Assembly (NCBI GenBank): GCA_911728455.2
Contig: OU452231.1
Span: 6,850,963 to 6,914,962 of the forward strand
Reading direction: 5' to 3'
Source of the DNA: Marthasterias glacialis
Lineage: Eukaryota > Echinodermata > Asteroidea > Forcipulatida > Asteriidae
DNA length: 64,000 bases
Shown here: one piece after another, positions 44,581 to 57,561 of the stretch
Layout of the letters: every line of letters starts with the position of its first letter
Position numbering within the stretch: position 1 is the first letter of the stretch
The notes under the pieces: model-generated
What the model saw: the letters and a program-made list of their open reading frames with translations, nothing else
The model's database searches: none
Told to the model about the DNA's origin: nothing
Translations under genes and position numbers: made by a program

Positions 44581-45146
44581 AAAACTTCCCCTGAAATGTT
44601 TGCTTGAAATGCTACAGTTCTTGAGACACGAGTAAAAACAGTTAGTTTTGATATCGCGAGTCCAATACTGGGTATTTGAAAACAGCGAAAACGTGAAAGG
44701 TTTTTTCCTTACTAATGTTGTACATGTGCTGTAATATAGGAAAACATGAGCCATGAATGTTTATAAATGTGTTTAACTCCCCCTTTTTCCAGTGAGCCAG
44801 TTCGAACGACACCCTCCCACGAATGCACGAAGCTTGCCCAAAGAGTATCCAGTAAACTCCTTTACTTCACGCTTCATGGAGTAGGAAAGCACGCCCCTAC
44901 CACACCGATAATTTGCATATAGCTGGCATCATTAGGTTGTCTCCATAAAAGCTTCATTAGTGGTAAGTGTGATACACTATTAACATACCCGCCCGGTAAT
45001 GAGCATTAATTTCTGGAGAAAAACAAACACGATGGATTTGCATCATGGAGTTATTAAACGATCTGTTTAAACGAAAGCCCACGTACGTAAACACACAGTA
45101 ACACTCCCATTTAAACTGTGTTGTTATCGCAAGCTGATCTTTTTTA
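44581..45146. other. No feature recognised
   Basis: This is non-coding. It may contain further decayed LINE sequence upstream of the relic, but I cannot show it. Confidence 0.4.
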
Positions 45147-45585
45147 GGCATGTAAGCCTTTGTACATTCAGGCCATGTTTGAATTAGCGGCTACGGCTAC
45201 GGCTAGATTGCTGCATCATCATGCGTTGAAGTATAGGACATCCATGGCAACACCCTTAACAACAGCCGTAGCCGTAGATGTAGCCGCCAATTCGGACGCG
45301 GCATAAGAGCGGCACTGTCAAATCATTGCTACTCGCCTTTTGGCAGTATTCCAAATCGCTGCTGGCATGTAAGCCTTTGCTTATTCAGGCCGTGTCCGAA
45401 TTGGCGGCTACGGCTACGGCTGGATTGCCGCATCATCATGCGTTGAAGTATAGGACATAGCGACACCCTCAACAACAGCCGTAGCCGTAGTAGTAGCCGC
45501 CAATTCGGATGCGGCATAAGAGCGGCACTGTCAAATCATTGCTAAACTCGCCGGTTGGCAGTATTCCACGTCGCTGCTGGCAAAT
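45147..45585. repeat. 217-bp tandem duplication carrying GGCTAC fold-back MITEs
   Basis: Two units, 45147-45363 and 45364-45585, start GGCATGTAAGCCTTTG and end GTCGCTGCTGGCA-like. Each includes a fold-back with arms GAATTGGCGGCTACGGCTAC and GTAGCCGCCAATTCGGA, plus shared flank GGCATAAGAGCGGCACTGTC. Because the flanks are duplicated too, this is a segmental tandem duplication of one insertion and not two insertions. Confidence 0.85.
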
Positions 45586-46045
45586 CCATTTATAGCACTC
45601 ATGACATTTTGAATGTCCAAATTTATTGTTGTAACCATCTTTTCTTATTTACTTACGTTCCAAAGGAACCTGAAATCAACGGTCGAAGATATCAAGCAAA
45701 TGGCATACTATCTCGCATCTTTGGCCAAGTGTGACCCACATTGAAATTACAATTTACTTTTTGTTGTTCCCCCTCTCTGAAATGAGCTTGCGAGTGAAGC
45801 CGAAATTTTATAAGAACGGGGGATCTCTTCCCAAAAATCGCTGCTGGCTTGCGAGCTTTTATGTTATTTCAATTACTTATTGTGCATCTTTACAGCGACT
45901 CTCAGGGTTGTACAATTGTTGTGGATAATGGAATTGCACAGGGTGGCGGTGATTTGCTTGCTCCACGCCGCGCTTGCTCCTTCCATTTGTAGATAAAATC
46001 AAGGTTGCATGACCACCGTAAGTTTACAGAATTCTCATCTGACGT
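45586..46045. other. No feature recognised
   Basis: This is non-coding, AT-rich sequence. Confidence 0.4.
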
Positions 46046-46300
46046 AACTACAGATTCAGATTCAGATTCAGATTTATTCACCATCAAAAAAACCCATGAA
46101 ATTCATTATCCCGTGTGTTTAAAAACATTAATGACAAACTCCAAAAATACGCATTAAGAGAAAAAAAAACCTAAAGTCTTTTTCAAATGAGAAAAACAAA
46201 ATTTAACTACAGTGGATTGAATGAGTGTACATGTATACAGCGTCTTAGCAGTAGATCCAAAAACGTAATGGCATATCACAATATTTATAATGGATCTTAA
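46046..46300 (-). mobile_element. Possible LINE 3' end with CTGAAT tail
   Basis: On the minus strand, GGTGAATAAATCTGAATCTG continues as (CTGAAT)n, a tail type common in L2/RTE-like LINE 3' ends. No coding part is recognisable and the upstream limit is arbitrary. Confidence 0.35.
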
Positions 46301-46515
46301 TTTGATTAGTATTTTTTTAGCAATATTATTTGCTATATTTAGGAACGTGATTTATATGGTGTTTTTGTTCGCTTGCGACTGACGATGATCCATCACGATG
46401 GATTTACTCAATTTGAGTCAGAAGCTTTACAAAATTATGAGCTGCCACGACACAAAGCCTTCTCGGGGATCCGTTTCCAAAATGGCCTCGTGAAGGTTTG
46501 GTATAATATTATTTT

Positions 46516-46906
46516 GAAGATCGTTCACAGTGCGACTATTTCATCAACTTTTATAGGGGCCTAACTTATGCTAAGCAGAACAAATTAAGTCCGTATTAAA
46601 ATCTGTATTTTGGGTAGACACGTTGATGGCGAGCCAATGTGGCATTTATTAGCATTAGTGTTACGTCTTAAAATAATTTCAAGATATCTCTGTTTGTCTG
46701 TATGACATAATGAAGATCGTTCACAGGCGACTATTTCATCTCAACTCTTAGGGGCCTAACTTATGCTAAGCAAAACAAATTAAGTCAGCCCAAAATCTGT
46801 ATTTTTTGGGGTAGACACGTTGATGGCGAGCCGATGTAGCATTTATTAGCATTAGTATTACGTCTTAAAAACACTTTGAAGATATCTCTATTTGTTTGTC
46901 TGTAGG
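46516..46906 (+). repeat. 196-bp tandem duplication
   Basis: Units at 46516-46711 and 46712-46906 both run from GAAGATCGTTCACAG through GGGGCCTAACTTATGCTAAG to GATATCTCTRTTTGT. They differ by scattered substitutions and small indels, so the event is old. It is non-coding. Confidence 0.85.
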
Positions 46907-49719
46907 GCAGCATGCATGAGGTAGACTTCTTCATGTTCCAAAAGTGAACTTGTCAGATATGCGCAAAAGTTGGCGGAACAAATCAAATAAAGTTTTAGAT
47001 CATGGTGTTCATGAAAATCGGCCAAGCCAAAACAAAAACCGCCGTTAGTTTTCGCTTTTCTTCTTTGTACTATAGTTGTTACTCATTCAACAAAAAGAAC
47101 ACTATACTGAAAAGGAACAAATAATATGACACTATTGCCAATGAGGAGCCTCGAGGGTCATAGTTGTTTGGACCCCGTCGGTTTGAAGGGAGCTAATTAG
47201 AGGACCTCGGGGAGTTTATACTCGTTCAAGACCTTGTCATCCGAGCAGACACGATGATTTCTAACGGCCACTCAAATCTGCCCGCAAACTGAACATTATG
47301 ACTCCAGTAGTTTCTGCTTCTGTTTCACAAGTCCCCTAGGCTGGCGACAACTAGAGCGCACTGTCCGAAGCGCTGAGAATATCAAACCAGCTCTTTTCAC
47401 AGCCGACGCACCTCTTCAACACCGAGATGTGAATGAATACCTGATACTTTCTGCGTCTACTTCTGCAAATAGTATACGCAGTTCTCGTTGTTTTGTTAGA
47501 CTGAGGACTGCTAAATAGAATAAACTAACTGATAAGGCACGGAAGAATAGACAAATATGTAGGCCATGGCATTCCTTCTTGTAAAATACCAAACCGTCCC
47601 GGGGTTGTTTTCAGATTGGCAAGGGAAATTGTCCGAAGTGGAATGGAGCATTAGTTAAGCTCTATTTATGGCATCAAGGTCAACTCAGATTGAATAGGAA
47701 AATGATGCCGTGACTACGTAGGAAGCAAGACCCTGCTTTACATCCGGCACTGCCTCTGAACCAGTCTACTCAATCAACACAACCATAAATTAAGATCGTG
47801 ATTGACGTCGTGCCGTGTTGAGGGGTTTTTCTTCTTCTGGCAATGAGAAACTTTTATCGATTTCACTAAGGACCCATATAATGCAGACTGAATTGTAATT
47901 AAAAGAGCGATTCATAAAATCAGTTTTCTGTCGTTCCTTGGTAATATGCAGGTTGAGTAGAAAGACATTTATAGCGGAAACTCGTGGTGTCCAGCTCTGT
48001 CCATTATTGCTGCTCACACTGCCAACAGACTGCACACTGTCAACGGAGGCCGGATTTACCTTAATTGCGGTAAGAACCGTCACGTTGTCGGTATTCTCTT
48101 CATAATATTGTCGACGTTAATGACATTCTAACGCGCATCCCCCTGACCTCCCATTGCCCGCCCCTCCCTTCCCTTAGGAAGGATAGCAGTTGTCTGTAGA
48201 AGATTGACCATTCTCAAGCAGTGGCTGTTTTGTAAAAATACGCAGTACAAAAAAAAGAGCACAATCCTGTTTTTTCTTTTTGTATCCTCAATTGATGTAG
48301 AATGCCGCTATTGGTAGAAGAATAAACACGGCATTGTATTACAAGAGTTCACTGCAGTGTAATAAATAAACCACTTCGTGTACGTGGAAACGAGTTACAT
48401 CGAATTGCATTTAATATTTCAATTCAAACCTCTACTTTTACAATTTGTTATACAATAACCTTAACATCAGTTTTAACCAAAATACTTAATGAAGGCACAC
48501 GTATAATGATGACAATAAAATCCATTCACTAAAACAAGTGGTGGGGAATTCTAGAGACAAGAGTTCTGGAAACATTTTTGAAACGCTACACAGATTTACT
48601 GTACAGGGCCCGTTGAAAAGCCCAAATTAAAATACATCAACTCCTATCCACGAAAGTGAAAGTCAAAGTTGTTTTGCATCCTTGGTTATTTTGGGGGCTT
48701 TTCGGAGGCTGGTTTCGTGTAGTTCTGGGTTATAGTGTTTCAAACGGAATGACTGCCAAACAGAACTAGTTTTTGCAAGAAGTATTAATCTATAAAACTG
48801 TCTCAGTGAAACAAAATAGACAGAGCCATTCAAAGCGCACCAGTGGGCAAAATATTGGCTTTCTGATTTGGTCAGATCATTTTCGCAATTTCTTTTAAGA
48901 GCAGAAGAGAGATGGGAACCAGACACCAAGGTTGACGGATTTAAGGCCTATGATTCATATCTCATTGGCGAATCAATTCACAATTGAAAAAAAGAGAAGA
49001 AGATCCCACACTTACTTCCGAAAACATATCAGTGAATGAAACTTGAGAATGACAGACCTTAAAATGAACATAGAGGTCACGTTAGACGAACATCTTTGAA
49101 TGCCTGACCGTACTTCTGCTAGGATGACACGTTTCGCCATAAAGCTTTGTCTACCAACTTGACCTTCAAGATGTTTAGTAGTATCATGGTTTTGTCTCAG
49201 ATTATTGTGATGTTGCAAGGTCTGGCTGTTCAAATCCTCTTTCTCTTCAAAGCCGTCACTCGCGAGGATGATTTTAAAAGCCCATCCCACGTCACATGAG
49301 TTACACCATGCTCTTCCCTAAGCATCTTCTCATAACCGCTGGGAATGTCTCAGAATGTGAGGCTTCTAAAATGCGTGAATAAACTTGACCCACATAACCT
49401 GAATGCACTTTTTGAAATTTCATATCATTTAGATATTCAAACAGCGCCCCCTTTGTCTGTTGTCCTTTTCTACCAAAGCGTTCTTTTCAAGATCTTTGTA
49501 TCCTCCTTTTTATCCCAGACTCTTGACGCTGACTTTAATGCATGTCCTGTCCTTTCAAGGAGCTTTTAAACACTGCACTTTTTTTCAACGCTGCTTCATT
49601 GTGGGCTTTGGTTTGCCCATTACTCATAACTAATGACACTTTAACTTTAATTTCATGCGGCATATTAATTTCTTGCAGGTTTTATTGTCCGACTGTGATA
49701 ATTGCCGTCGTTCATAAAA
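46907..49719. other. No gene recognised
   Basis: The largest frames are 47790-48083 (97 codons, minus), 49012-49290 (92, minus) and 48663-48929 (88, minus). None shows a domain or signal peptide I can defend. No repeats were recognised. Confidence 0.45.
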
Positions 49720-49944
49720 GGCCATGTCACACAGGGCAAATTTTACAGGCAACTTGGAGGCAACAGGCAACTTGGAGGCAACTGCATGCACACAAAAACA
49801 CTTCGGCAGCACAATAGACATTCTTCTAGCTGTAACTCCCTGTCCCCAAGAAAATAATGAGAAAACTGATATGGGAATAATGACTTTTCTTCTTGGAGAT
49901 TGCCTGGAACTGGTTGCCTGTAAATTGCTTCGTGTGACATGGCC
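49720..49944. mobile_element. GGCCATGTCACAC MITE
   Basis: The left end GGCCATGTCACACAGGGCAA, then ATTTTACAGGCAAC, and the right end, complemented GGCCATGTCACACGAAGCAA, then TTTACAGGCAAC, are inverted repeats of about 33 bp. An 18-bp unit GGCAACTTGGAGGCAACA is doubled next to the left TIR. The interior contains CTTCGGCAGCACAATAG, a chance likeness to U6 RNA. It is non-coding. Confidence 0.8.
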
Positions 49945-50944
49945 TTAATTAGAGCTGCTTTATTTGGCCTTATCTTTGCTGATATTGACACTACTGATTT
50001 CTTTTTCACTTTTACCTGGTTTAAATGTTGTTCCTTTAAATTAAGCTTTGTTTTTATTAATGATCAACGGATGTTTTGATGTTTACCACAGTGTTATCAT
50101 TGTAATTTTTATATTTGCCATTACTTATGCAGTTACTTTATGCTAATTTTGATGTTGACATAAGTTCTAGAATACCCTTTTCTTAAAGTTTTAAGAAAAC
50201 ACCTTTTAAGCGAATGTTTTTTTGAGACTTTTTTCCACCTGATGTTTTCTGTCTGCCTTATGCAGGATCTACGTCACGGATGATTCTGCAGGCCGTATTA
50301 TGGTGAATTCCACGGGGTATTAATATGATACGTGACAGGCATTGAAAAGACGTATTTAGGTAACTTTATATTTATACATGTCATATCAAAGCCATTCTGT
50401 GTTTGATGAATAAAATCACCTGGAACCCGAGGATACGGGAAAAGGTATACTTGGTTTAAACACAAATAAAACCAATAAAACTGGTGCAAAGAGGTTTTTT
50501 TTTCTAAATAAGCTCTAATTCTTTGACCAGGATTTAGGGGGAAATGATATCGTTGTATTCATTGCAGGGAGTCTTTCATATCACCCAATATTGATATGGA
50601 TCTCACTGAAATGTAGTGATGGGACAGTTGAAAACAGAAACGTCTCTTAATAAGAGTCGACGCATATTCTTCGCTCTGGATCCGCTTGATGAAACGGCGG
50701 TTTTCCAAAACTGGAACTACACCAAATCTTGCTTGGGTGTTCGAGAGCTTAGACGGTTAATGTGATACTTGCCAATACCGGTCCATATACTCGCTAAAAT
50801 GTACTTGACTGTGCCAGTCTTTCGCGTTTTTGAACGTTAACAGAAGGGATTTTGTTTCCTTCACGTTATAGGCAGTGCTTGTGAATATAATCGCAAAGTT
50901 CACACGGTTTAAAGACCATGAAACCTTGGTTTACAAAAAGGGTG
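49945..50944. other. No feature recognised
   Basis: This is AT-rich non-coding sequence. Confidence 0.45.
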
Positions 50945-51240
50945 ACCTTGTTGATTCCAGGAACTTTTTGGCAGGCAGGATGCTACACTGGTCATGGGAA
51001 ATTTTACATGTTGTGTCGTAATTTCCACATGAATTCAAGAGTTATAAAAAATAACAGCTGAACAAGTTTTGAGATGTGCCCCCTTTCTTTGTGGTATCAA
51101 AAGTTGATAAAAATCAGACACTGCAATCTCCAAAAAAATACAAGGTTTTATGTGTTCTTACATTAGGCTGTGAACAAATCTTGGCTGCAGGAAGTCCAGG
51201 CTCTGTGGCTCTTTTGTAAACATGACTGTGACGTCAAAGG
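50945..51240 (+). repeat. Dispersed repeat pair, copy 2
   Basis: This is the second copy of the element at 36745-37140, in the same orientation. It shares GAAATTTTACATG, GTATCAAAAGTTGATAAAAA, TCAGACACTGCAATCTCC and AGGAAGTCCAGGCTCTGTGG. Divergence and indels are substantial. Confidence 0.6.
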
Positions 51241-51814
51241 TTACAAAGGTTACAATACAAACGGATTCAACGATGTTCGATCTAAATTGAAAGCATTTCA
51301 TGCGAACATAGACTTTTTAGGGCGAATTAATCATATGTCTAAATTACACACAGTCAACTTTAAATAGGCCCTACTGCCAGTTTAATACTCCAAACATCAA
51401 CAGAACTATAGATGTTGCTTTAGGCCTACATTTACTATTATGACGAATTCAGTAAAGATTTGCTTGAACCAAGAAGACAATATTAATCAAAATACAATCT
51501 AACTGTACTATTGTGTTTCTTGTTCCTTGTCAAATTACGCACGGACGTTTTTCTTCAAATTACCATCATTATTTCCGACTATATGCAGCTGCCTTTAAAA
51601 ATGTAGCCGGTGGAGACTTGCACCTCCAACAAATAAAAAGTGAGCTCGTAAATAATGTGAGAATAAAAACTGAAGGAAACCCACACTGGTATTGTCCACA
51701 ACCCGAAAGACGAAAGGTAAGAACGCGTGTCTGGAGGCATCTTCTCTTGACCCAATTTATCTGAAGCGAGCGCCATTTTGGAGGTCAGATTCCCCGATCC
51801 CCGTAAGTTATTTG
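51241..51814. other. No feature recognised
   Basis: This is non-coding. A short GGTTACAAAGGTTACAA direct repeat starts at 51239. Confidence 0.4.
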
Positions 51815-51950
51815 CACGCAGTGCGCATTTTAGGCGACGTGTGCAGCAAGACTCGCATCATGTCTTTATATTTACACGCATTTTGACCGCCAAAATGTTA
51901 CACCATAGGCAGACAGTAGCCGCATGCGACGTCAGTGCAAAAGGTCAACA
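51815..51950. repeat. Dispersed repeat, GCGCATTTTAGG family, copy 2
   Basis: GCAGTGCGCATTTTAGGCGA, TTTACACGCATTTTGACC, AAAATGTTACACCATAGGCA and CGACGTCAGTGCAAAAGGTC follow the same order as at 28395-28545. No coding sequence is present. Confidence 0.6.
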
Positions 51951-52386
51951 ATTATAATTACAACAGAAGGCCATTGTAATACACGGGTTTAATTATTAAT
52001 TTTCCCCTTCGAGGTTTTCATCTTCCATCGCTTTGGATTAATGAAAGTTTGAAATGATTGATTGATGTCTCATGAACAATAAGTTAGTCCAGATAGGACT
52101 TAATGGAACATCAAATGAGCGTTGCGTGGGCTAGGAACTATTAAATGCATTAAATTTATGGAACAATAAAAGTTCACCCCACTCATCAAAGGATCATTTC
52201 TAGCAAATATCATGTCCATTGCACATCGCACGTGCGAGGAAACTACTGGTTGGCAAATTGAGGGAACATCGTGCTTTTTGTACGGGGCTGGTGGTGGCGC
52301 GACGCATAGCGATAAATAGTGCATAAACCAATGGCGTTTGCCCACCAAAAGTGTCTGAATGCATAAGTGAATGTAACCAGTAGCGT
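51951..52386. other. No feature recognised
   Basis: This is non-coding sequence between two repeats. Confidence 0.4.
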
Positions 52387-52633
52387 ACGCTCTAAACAAT
52401 TTCCCGGGTCAGAATTGACCAGGATTCCGTGTCCTGGGGTGCCCGACCCATTTCTGGGTTAGGCTAACCGGGAAACTGGTTTTTTTTTTTTTTTTTTTTA
52501 ATGTAATTCTAAGACGGATTCTGCGTCAGTTTGACCCATTTCTGAGTCGTTTTGCCACAGATTCCGGGTCATACTGACCTCAAATGGGTCAGGCCCCATA
52601 TAGCGATTTTGACCCGGGAGTTTTTAGGGTGTA
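52387..52633 (+). mobile_element. GGGTCA-rich MITE, full-length copy 1
   Basis: The left end ACGCTCTAAACAATTTCCCG, then GGTCAGAATTGACC, is mirrored by the right end GACCCGGGAGTTTTTAGGGT, then GT. Inside are repeated GGGTCA and TGACCC words and a 23-base T run at about 52478-52500. It is about 247 bp and non-coding. Confidence 0.75.
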
Positions 52634-55600
52634 TGTTATGGAGAGGGGGGTAATTATGTGTGCACTCAGCATTGTGACAGTTACATCACAAATGTTTATT
52701 GGTTCTTATAAAACTTCCGTTACAGACAGGCCTATGTTAACGCATTATTACCTAACTACATGTATTTATTAACAAATGACTGTTACACATTCATTATAAA
52801 AACTTACTTGGAACAAAGACGAGACGTTTACATGTATTCCGATCCGTAAAATGCCTCACTTTTGACTCATATATGGGGTCTTTTAATAGTAGTTTCGGAT
52901 GAAAACATTAGTTTCAGTCCAACTGGACATTAATACAACTAGGCTATGAAAATTGTATTGGAACAAGTACTCACGTTTTCGAGAAAGGCATAATCGTGTG
53001 CATGTAGTAGTATTTGTTTATTTCTGATCTTTAATCTTTTACCAGTTTACATTATCACGTGGTTTCGCACGGGGCCCTGTGCAATAACATCACAAGGAAG
53101 ATACAATAAAAACATAAATTGTTTGCCTAACGGTTTCATGTGTGTTTGGATATAGGTTATGTACATTATGTTTTAGTGGATTAGCCCGGCGCGACAGCTT
53201 GGGAGCAAATTCAATCAAAATGCTTTCCACAGTCAAATCATTTCTGATGTAAATATTGCTTCTCAATGTGATTGGTACCATTGCCTACTTTACATTTAAG
53301 GAAAACCTTCAAATAAAACAATCTACGCTTCATAACCTGTTCTACATTTTGTTTAACAAGGCAACACGCATGTTTTGGGGGAGTTAAATATCTCATCTTG
53401 AATAGAACCTAGAGACCTTGTCTCAAATCAGGCCGATTCAATAAGTGTGTGTACAAATAGAGTGCAATACAATTAACAAACATCAGAATACAATACCAGA
53501 CCACGACCTCATCTCATAATGGGCTGGTTAATAAAATGATACTGCGCAGTTGTACTGTGCCCAGTCACGGCTCTGCTTGCCGCGTAATTCTACAACTATA
53601 ATGGAGATCGATGCGAACAATAACAAACATTGGCCAACTTGTACAGTTCACACTTCCAAGCCAAGTCTCGGGCGTTTTTGAACGTTTTTCAGTTACGTTT
53701 TTGAACATTAAAGTGCGCGATTTTATTTAAACCACGCGTAAAGCAAAGCACGTGGGAACCAAAGGCGCCTCAAAATATTCAAATATTGTGCGATACTTGC
53801 GCGGTCTCCCTCACAAAAATTGCAAAATTTTCATTGATTTAATTCGAAAGCGAAGTGAATTTCCTTGCAAAAGGCGCGTACAGTGGTTACGTCATGAAAA
53901 CTTGCTCTTGGCCCGGACTTGAGTTGGCCAATGTTGGTGTTGTTCTCATAATTTTATGTTTTGTTCCCCAGAGTGGAATGCACCCTATGAAATATGCAGT
54001 TGACCAAATATATTAGTCCTAGGTAATTATAAGACAAAATAATGAATATATATGAGTACAGTAATGAGAATATTTCCATGAGTTGAAATATGGAATGATT
54101 CATTCAACAAGGCCAACCCGAGTTGAATGGAACATTCTATTTTTCAACGAATGGGAAAATTCTCTCTTTTGCACGAATGCCAAACATTCATTATTTCTTT
54201 TACATCCAAGTAGATCTTTATCAATTGATTGGGGGTTTAACACTAGCAAAGAAAAAAGTGTACAATGTTGTTTTTTTGGCTGCTGCCACGAGGGCATTTT
54301 GTACTGCTGTGTATAACACGTGGTTAAAAGTGCAATGGTCAAAAAGGACGATACCAAAATGCAAGTTTACCAAAACGCACGGTTTATGACGTAGGTCATG
54401 TAATGAATGCAGCGTGACCTACAGTCATCCAATCAAAAGACAAGGATCGACTTGGGTGTTAAATTAACGTTGGTAATCATTGAAGATACGTATGCATACA
54501 GCGTCCTTCACAATCTTCTTAACGATTAGGTTATTACCATAGAAACTCCATAAACCTTCGGACGGCTAAAACACGATACGCTGTATGTATAATGGGTTTT
54601 TTTTAATTCGAAGGTCCATTAAGTTTACCAGGGAACACGACATGTAGAACTGGTGGTCATAAGCAATTAAACTCGGGGAAAATAATACTGATTGTCTTTA
54701 AACGAAATATGGAACGGACGCTATTTACAGTCCGTTGGCTCATGCCCAGTGGTCTGTAATGTTAAAACACAGAGGTTTAACCTCAACAAGAAAAAATAAA
54801 CCATGCAGCGAAAAATTAAACCACGCAGCTGTCTTTGAATTTTTTTAATTATTCGATGGTGTTTTCTTGCACAGACTTGTATATACAGAAGTATTTTATT
54901 CCGACGAAATTTTAATATTTTCTGAGTAAACGAAAGGTACAGTTTGTGTCCACTAAACTACGCGCACTTTTTTAACATCGCATTGTCCAAATTGTCCGTC
55001 TGTAATCACCATGTCAGTCTGTCTCTGTCAGCCTGTTTCAAGTCCATCATTGTTCTCGATATATTTAGCAAGAAAGGCTATTATTGTTCACATTATACAG
55101 TTTGCATTTTCATGAGAAAGCATCGTCAACTCATTCCTTGTGTAATATGAAACACTCGCTGGCCATTGGTCGTGGCTGGATAGGGCATGTACGGCCTGCT
55201 GTATTTTTTGTGACCACCACAATTCCGTGTATTTTTCTTGATATGCGCCTAAACAGTACGTTCACCTATCCCTGACAGGTTGTTCTCCCTTATATGCACA
55301 GTAAATCAGTAAATGTATGTGTGTAGTACACACCACCATGGGAAAACGGGTTCAATTTAGATTTCGCACGACGGCTATTATACAGTTTGTGCCGCCATGT
55401 CGTCAGCGGTCTATAAACGCTCCCCCCCCCCCCATTTATTTACCTAATTCACATACACCATCACCAGTCCGCAATAAACCAACGGCTCTCATACCCAATG
55501 GGACTTGATGCGAAGTCAGGTTTTAGTTCACGAGAACCGCAGGTAACAACGCCCAAACATTGCCTCTATTTTGCGAAGCTGATGCCGGTCCAGTCAGCGC

Positions 55601-57413
55601 GCCAATAACCACCCCCAGATCGATACGGACACTCTAAACTTTACACATGAATTTCAAACATCTCGATTGTCCCGTCTAAAAGGTTAAAGCATCCCAAAGG
55701 GGACATTGTCCTTCCCTCTAGCCATGTCTTGGGGAAGCCGAGCGAAATAATTTAACAATTTGTCCTTATTAACATTCAGATCCCCGTGGAATTGCGTTTT
55801 GTAAATCAATTTACATAAAAGTACAGTCGACTGAAAAAGTACCGGCGTTTGCCCAGGGGCGTGTTTGAAATTCAACCTTCATATCCTGTATGGAAAATTG
55901 AAGGATCACGATGAATGTGATGCACAGCCAGATGTTTAGGATCCGGTGCTCGGAATGATTTTTTACTAAGTATAAATGAAGTAACTTAAATTGTATTTTG
56001 ATAGATTTGATAATTATAATAGATGTAAACTTGAATTGAAAACGAGATACGGTACCTCACTCATAAGTTACCTTTCTTATGAATCTTTTTATATAAATGT
56101 ACAATCATTTTCCTGCATAAAAGATGTCGGGTTATACACATGCTCATTACAGTATTTGATCAGGCTATTCTGTATGTTTGCTGTTAATCAAGTCACGTAT
56201 GGAACTACTTTGTGGAACCATCTTAATGTTGAGACGGCTCATTAATTGTATGTCATCTACAAAACACTCGGTTTCCTTTATTACAACTGTCAAAATTAGC
56301 ATACGATCGTAGTTAGGCCAATGAGCCCTAAGCCTTGGTACGTGAATTTTTAGTGGTTTTACCGCCAGTAAAACATGATCTGGGCATGTTGACGACGAAT
56401 AGGCTAACACCATGAGAAACAATATCATCATGTATAGCGATTTCCGTTTTGACAATATCACACCATTGTGGTGTCAGAATCCATTCTTGATTGATGCTTA
56501 TGGATGTGATATCTCCTGGTATAACTCAAACTAATTTATATAAATGTGTTTGCTTAACGGAGCTTTAAGCAGCCAACCGTGACATGGTTTAAAGAAGCTT
56601 GTTGGGTGTCGTGTAGACTTGATCAGTGACCTATACATGCGCGAACAACATGGACTTTCATCGTATGTTTAACAAACTTTTAGCAATAAGTTACTATTAA
56701 AATGTGTCCAGAAGTTCTCACTGAACCACTCAATTCTATTAATATACAACACTATAGAAGGAAAACGAATTTCCCACAGTTGAAACAAATCTAGTAATAT
56801 CATACCCAGTGCCTTCGGGTTCCATGTCTGTTTGATATGGCAACGACAAAGTTGTGGTATCGCCAATCCGTGCAAGCACATACGTGTGTGCGTGTGTGTG
56901 AGAGTTAACATTTAAAAAACATATAAAATTACATACAGGCACTTTGCTCTTCATTTACAAAACGAGCGTAAATAAATGAAAGTTAATGTCATAATAGCAA
57001 AGATGACATCGAGAGCGTGTCGGGATACTTAATTTACATGGCAAACAGATTGACAAATTTGATTCATTTACATTATGAATTCGTTAGGGCTTAGTAGTTT
57101 CATTGGAATGTGCGCCAGTTTGCTGAGCGAAAAAAAACCCCAAAATTTGCTAAAGACAAAAATGCAGGTCAGAAAAGCTTGTTTTGCACAAAAATTGACA
57201 AGGATTTTGTTTGTGTAAGTTTATTTGGCCTACCACACCTACCAGCTAGAATGTTTCTCCAAATACCGACCGTGTAAAAGTAAACCGTTTGTTTATTTAT
57301 GTATCGAACTGTTTCCTGTATACAACGACGGAATATATATAAAAAAAAAATAAACAAAACAAAAACACGATGGATGTTAATTTTTGCATCGGTGATGAAG
57401 AATATTATTTTTT
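52634..57413. other. No gene recognised
   Basis: This is 4.8 kb of AT-rich sequence. Frames do not exceed 98 codons and none resembles a family. A fragment of the GGGCCC fold-back arm (CACGGCTCTGCTTGCCGCGT) is near 53565, a C run lies at 55421-55432, and (GT)n lies at 56886-56900. Confidence 0.45.
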
Positions 57414-57561
57414 GTTTTTACCCGAACACCAATGTGTGTTAAGCACTGTATACTCAGTAATTTCCCGGGTCCTATGAAAGGACTGTGGGTTTTTATTTCC
57501 ACAGGACTCGGGAAAGTACTGAGTGTACGATGCTTAACACACATCGGTGTATGGGTAAAAA
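57414..57561. repeat. Palindromic element, 60-bp arms
   Basis: The left arm starts TTTTTACCCGAACACCAATG, then TGTGTTAAGCACTGTATACT. It pairs with the right arm, which ends ACACATCGGTGTATGGGTAA, with few mismatches around a 25-bp loop. The arm sequence (GTGTTAAGCAYYGTAYACTC) also occurs beside the tRNA-like modules at 30.1 and 58.5 kb. Open frames on both strands come from the palindrome. Confidence 0.8.

Noticed and set aside
49798..49818. CTTCGGCAGCACAATAG resembling the start of U6 snRNA
   Set aside because: The match is short, the rest of U6 is absent, and the site lies inside a MITE.
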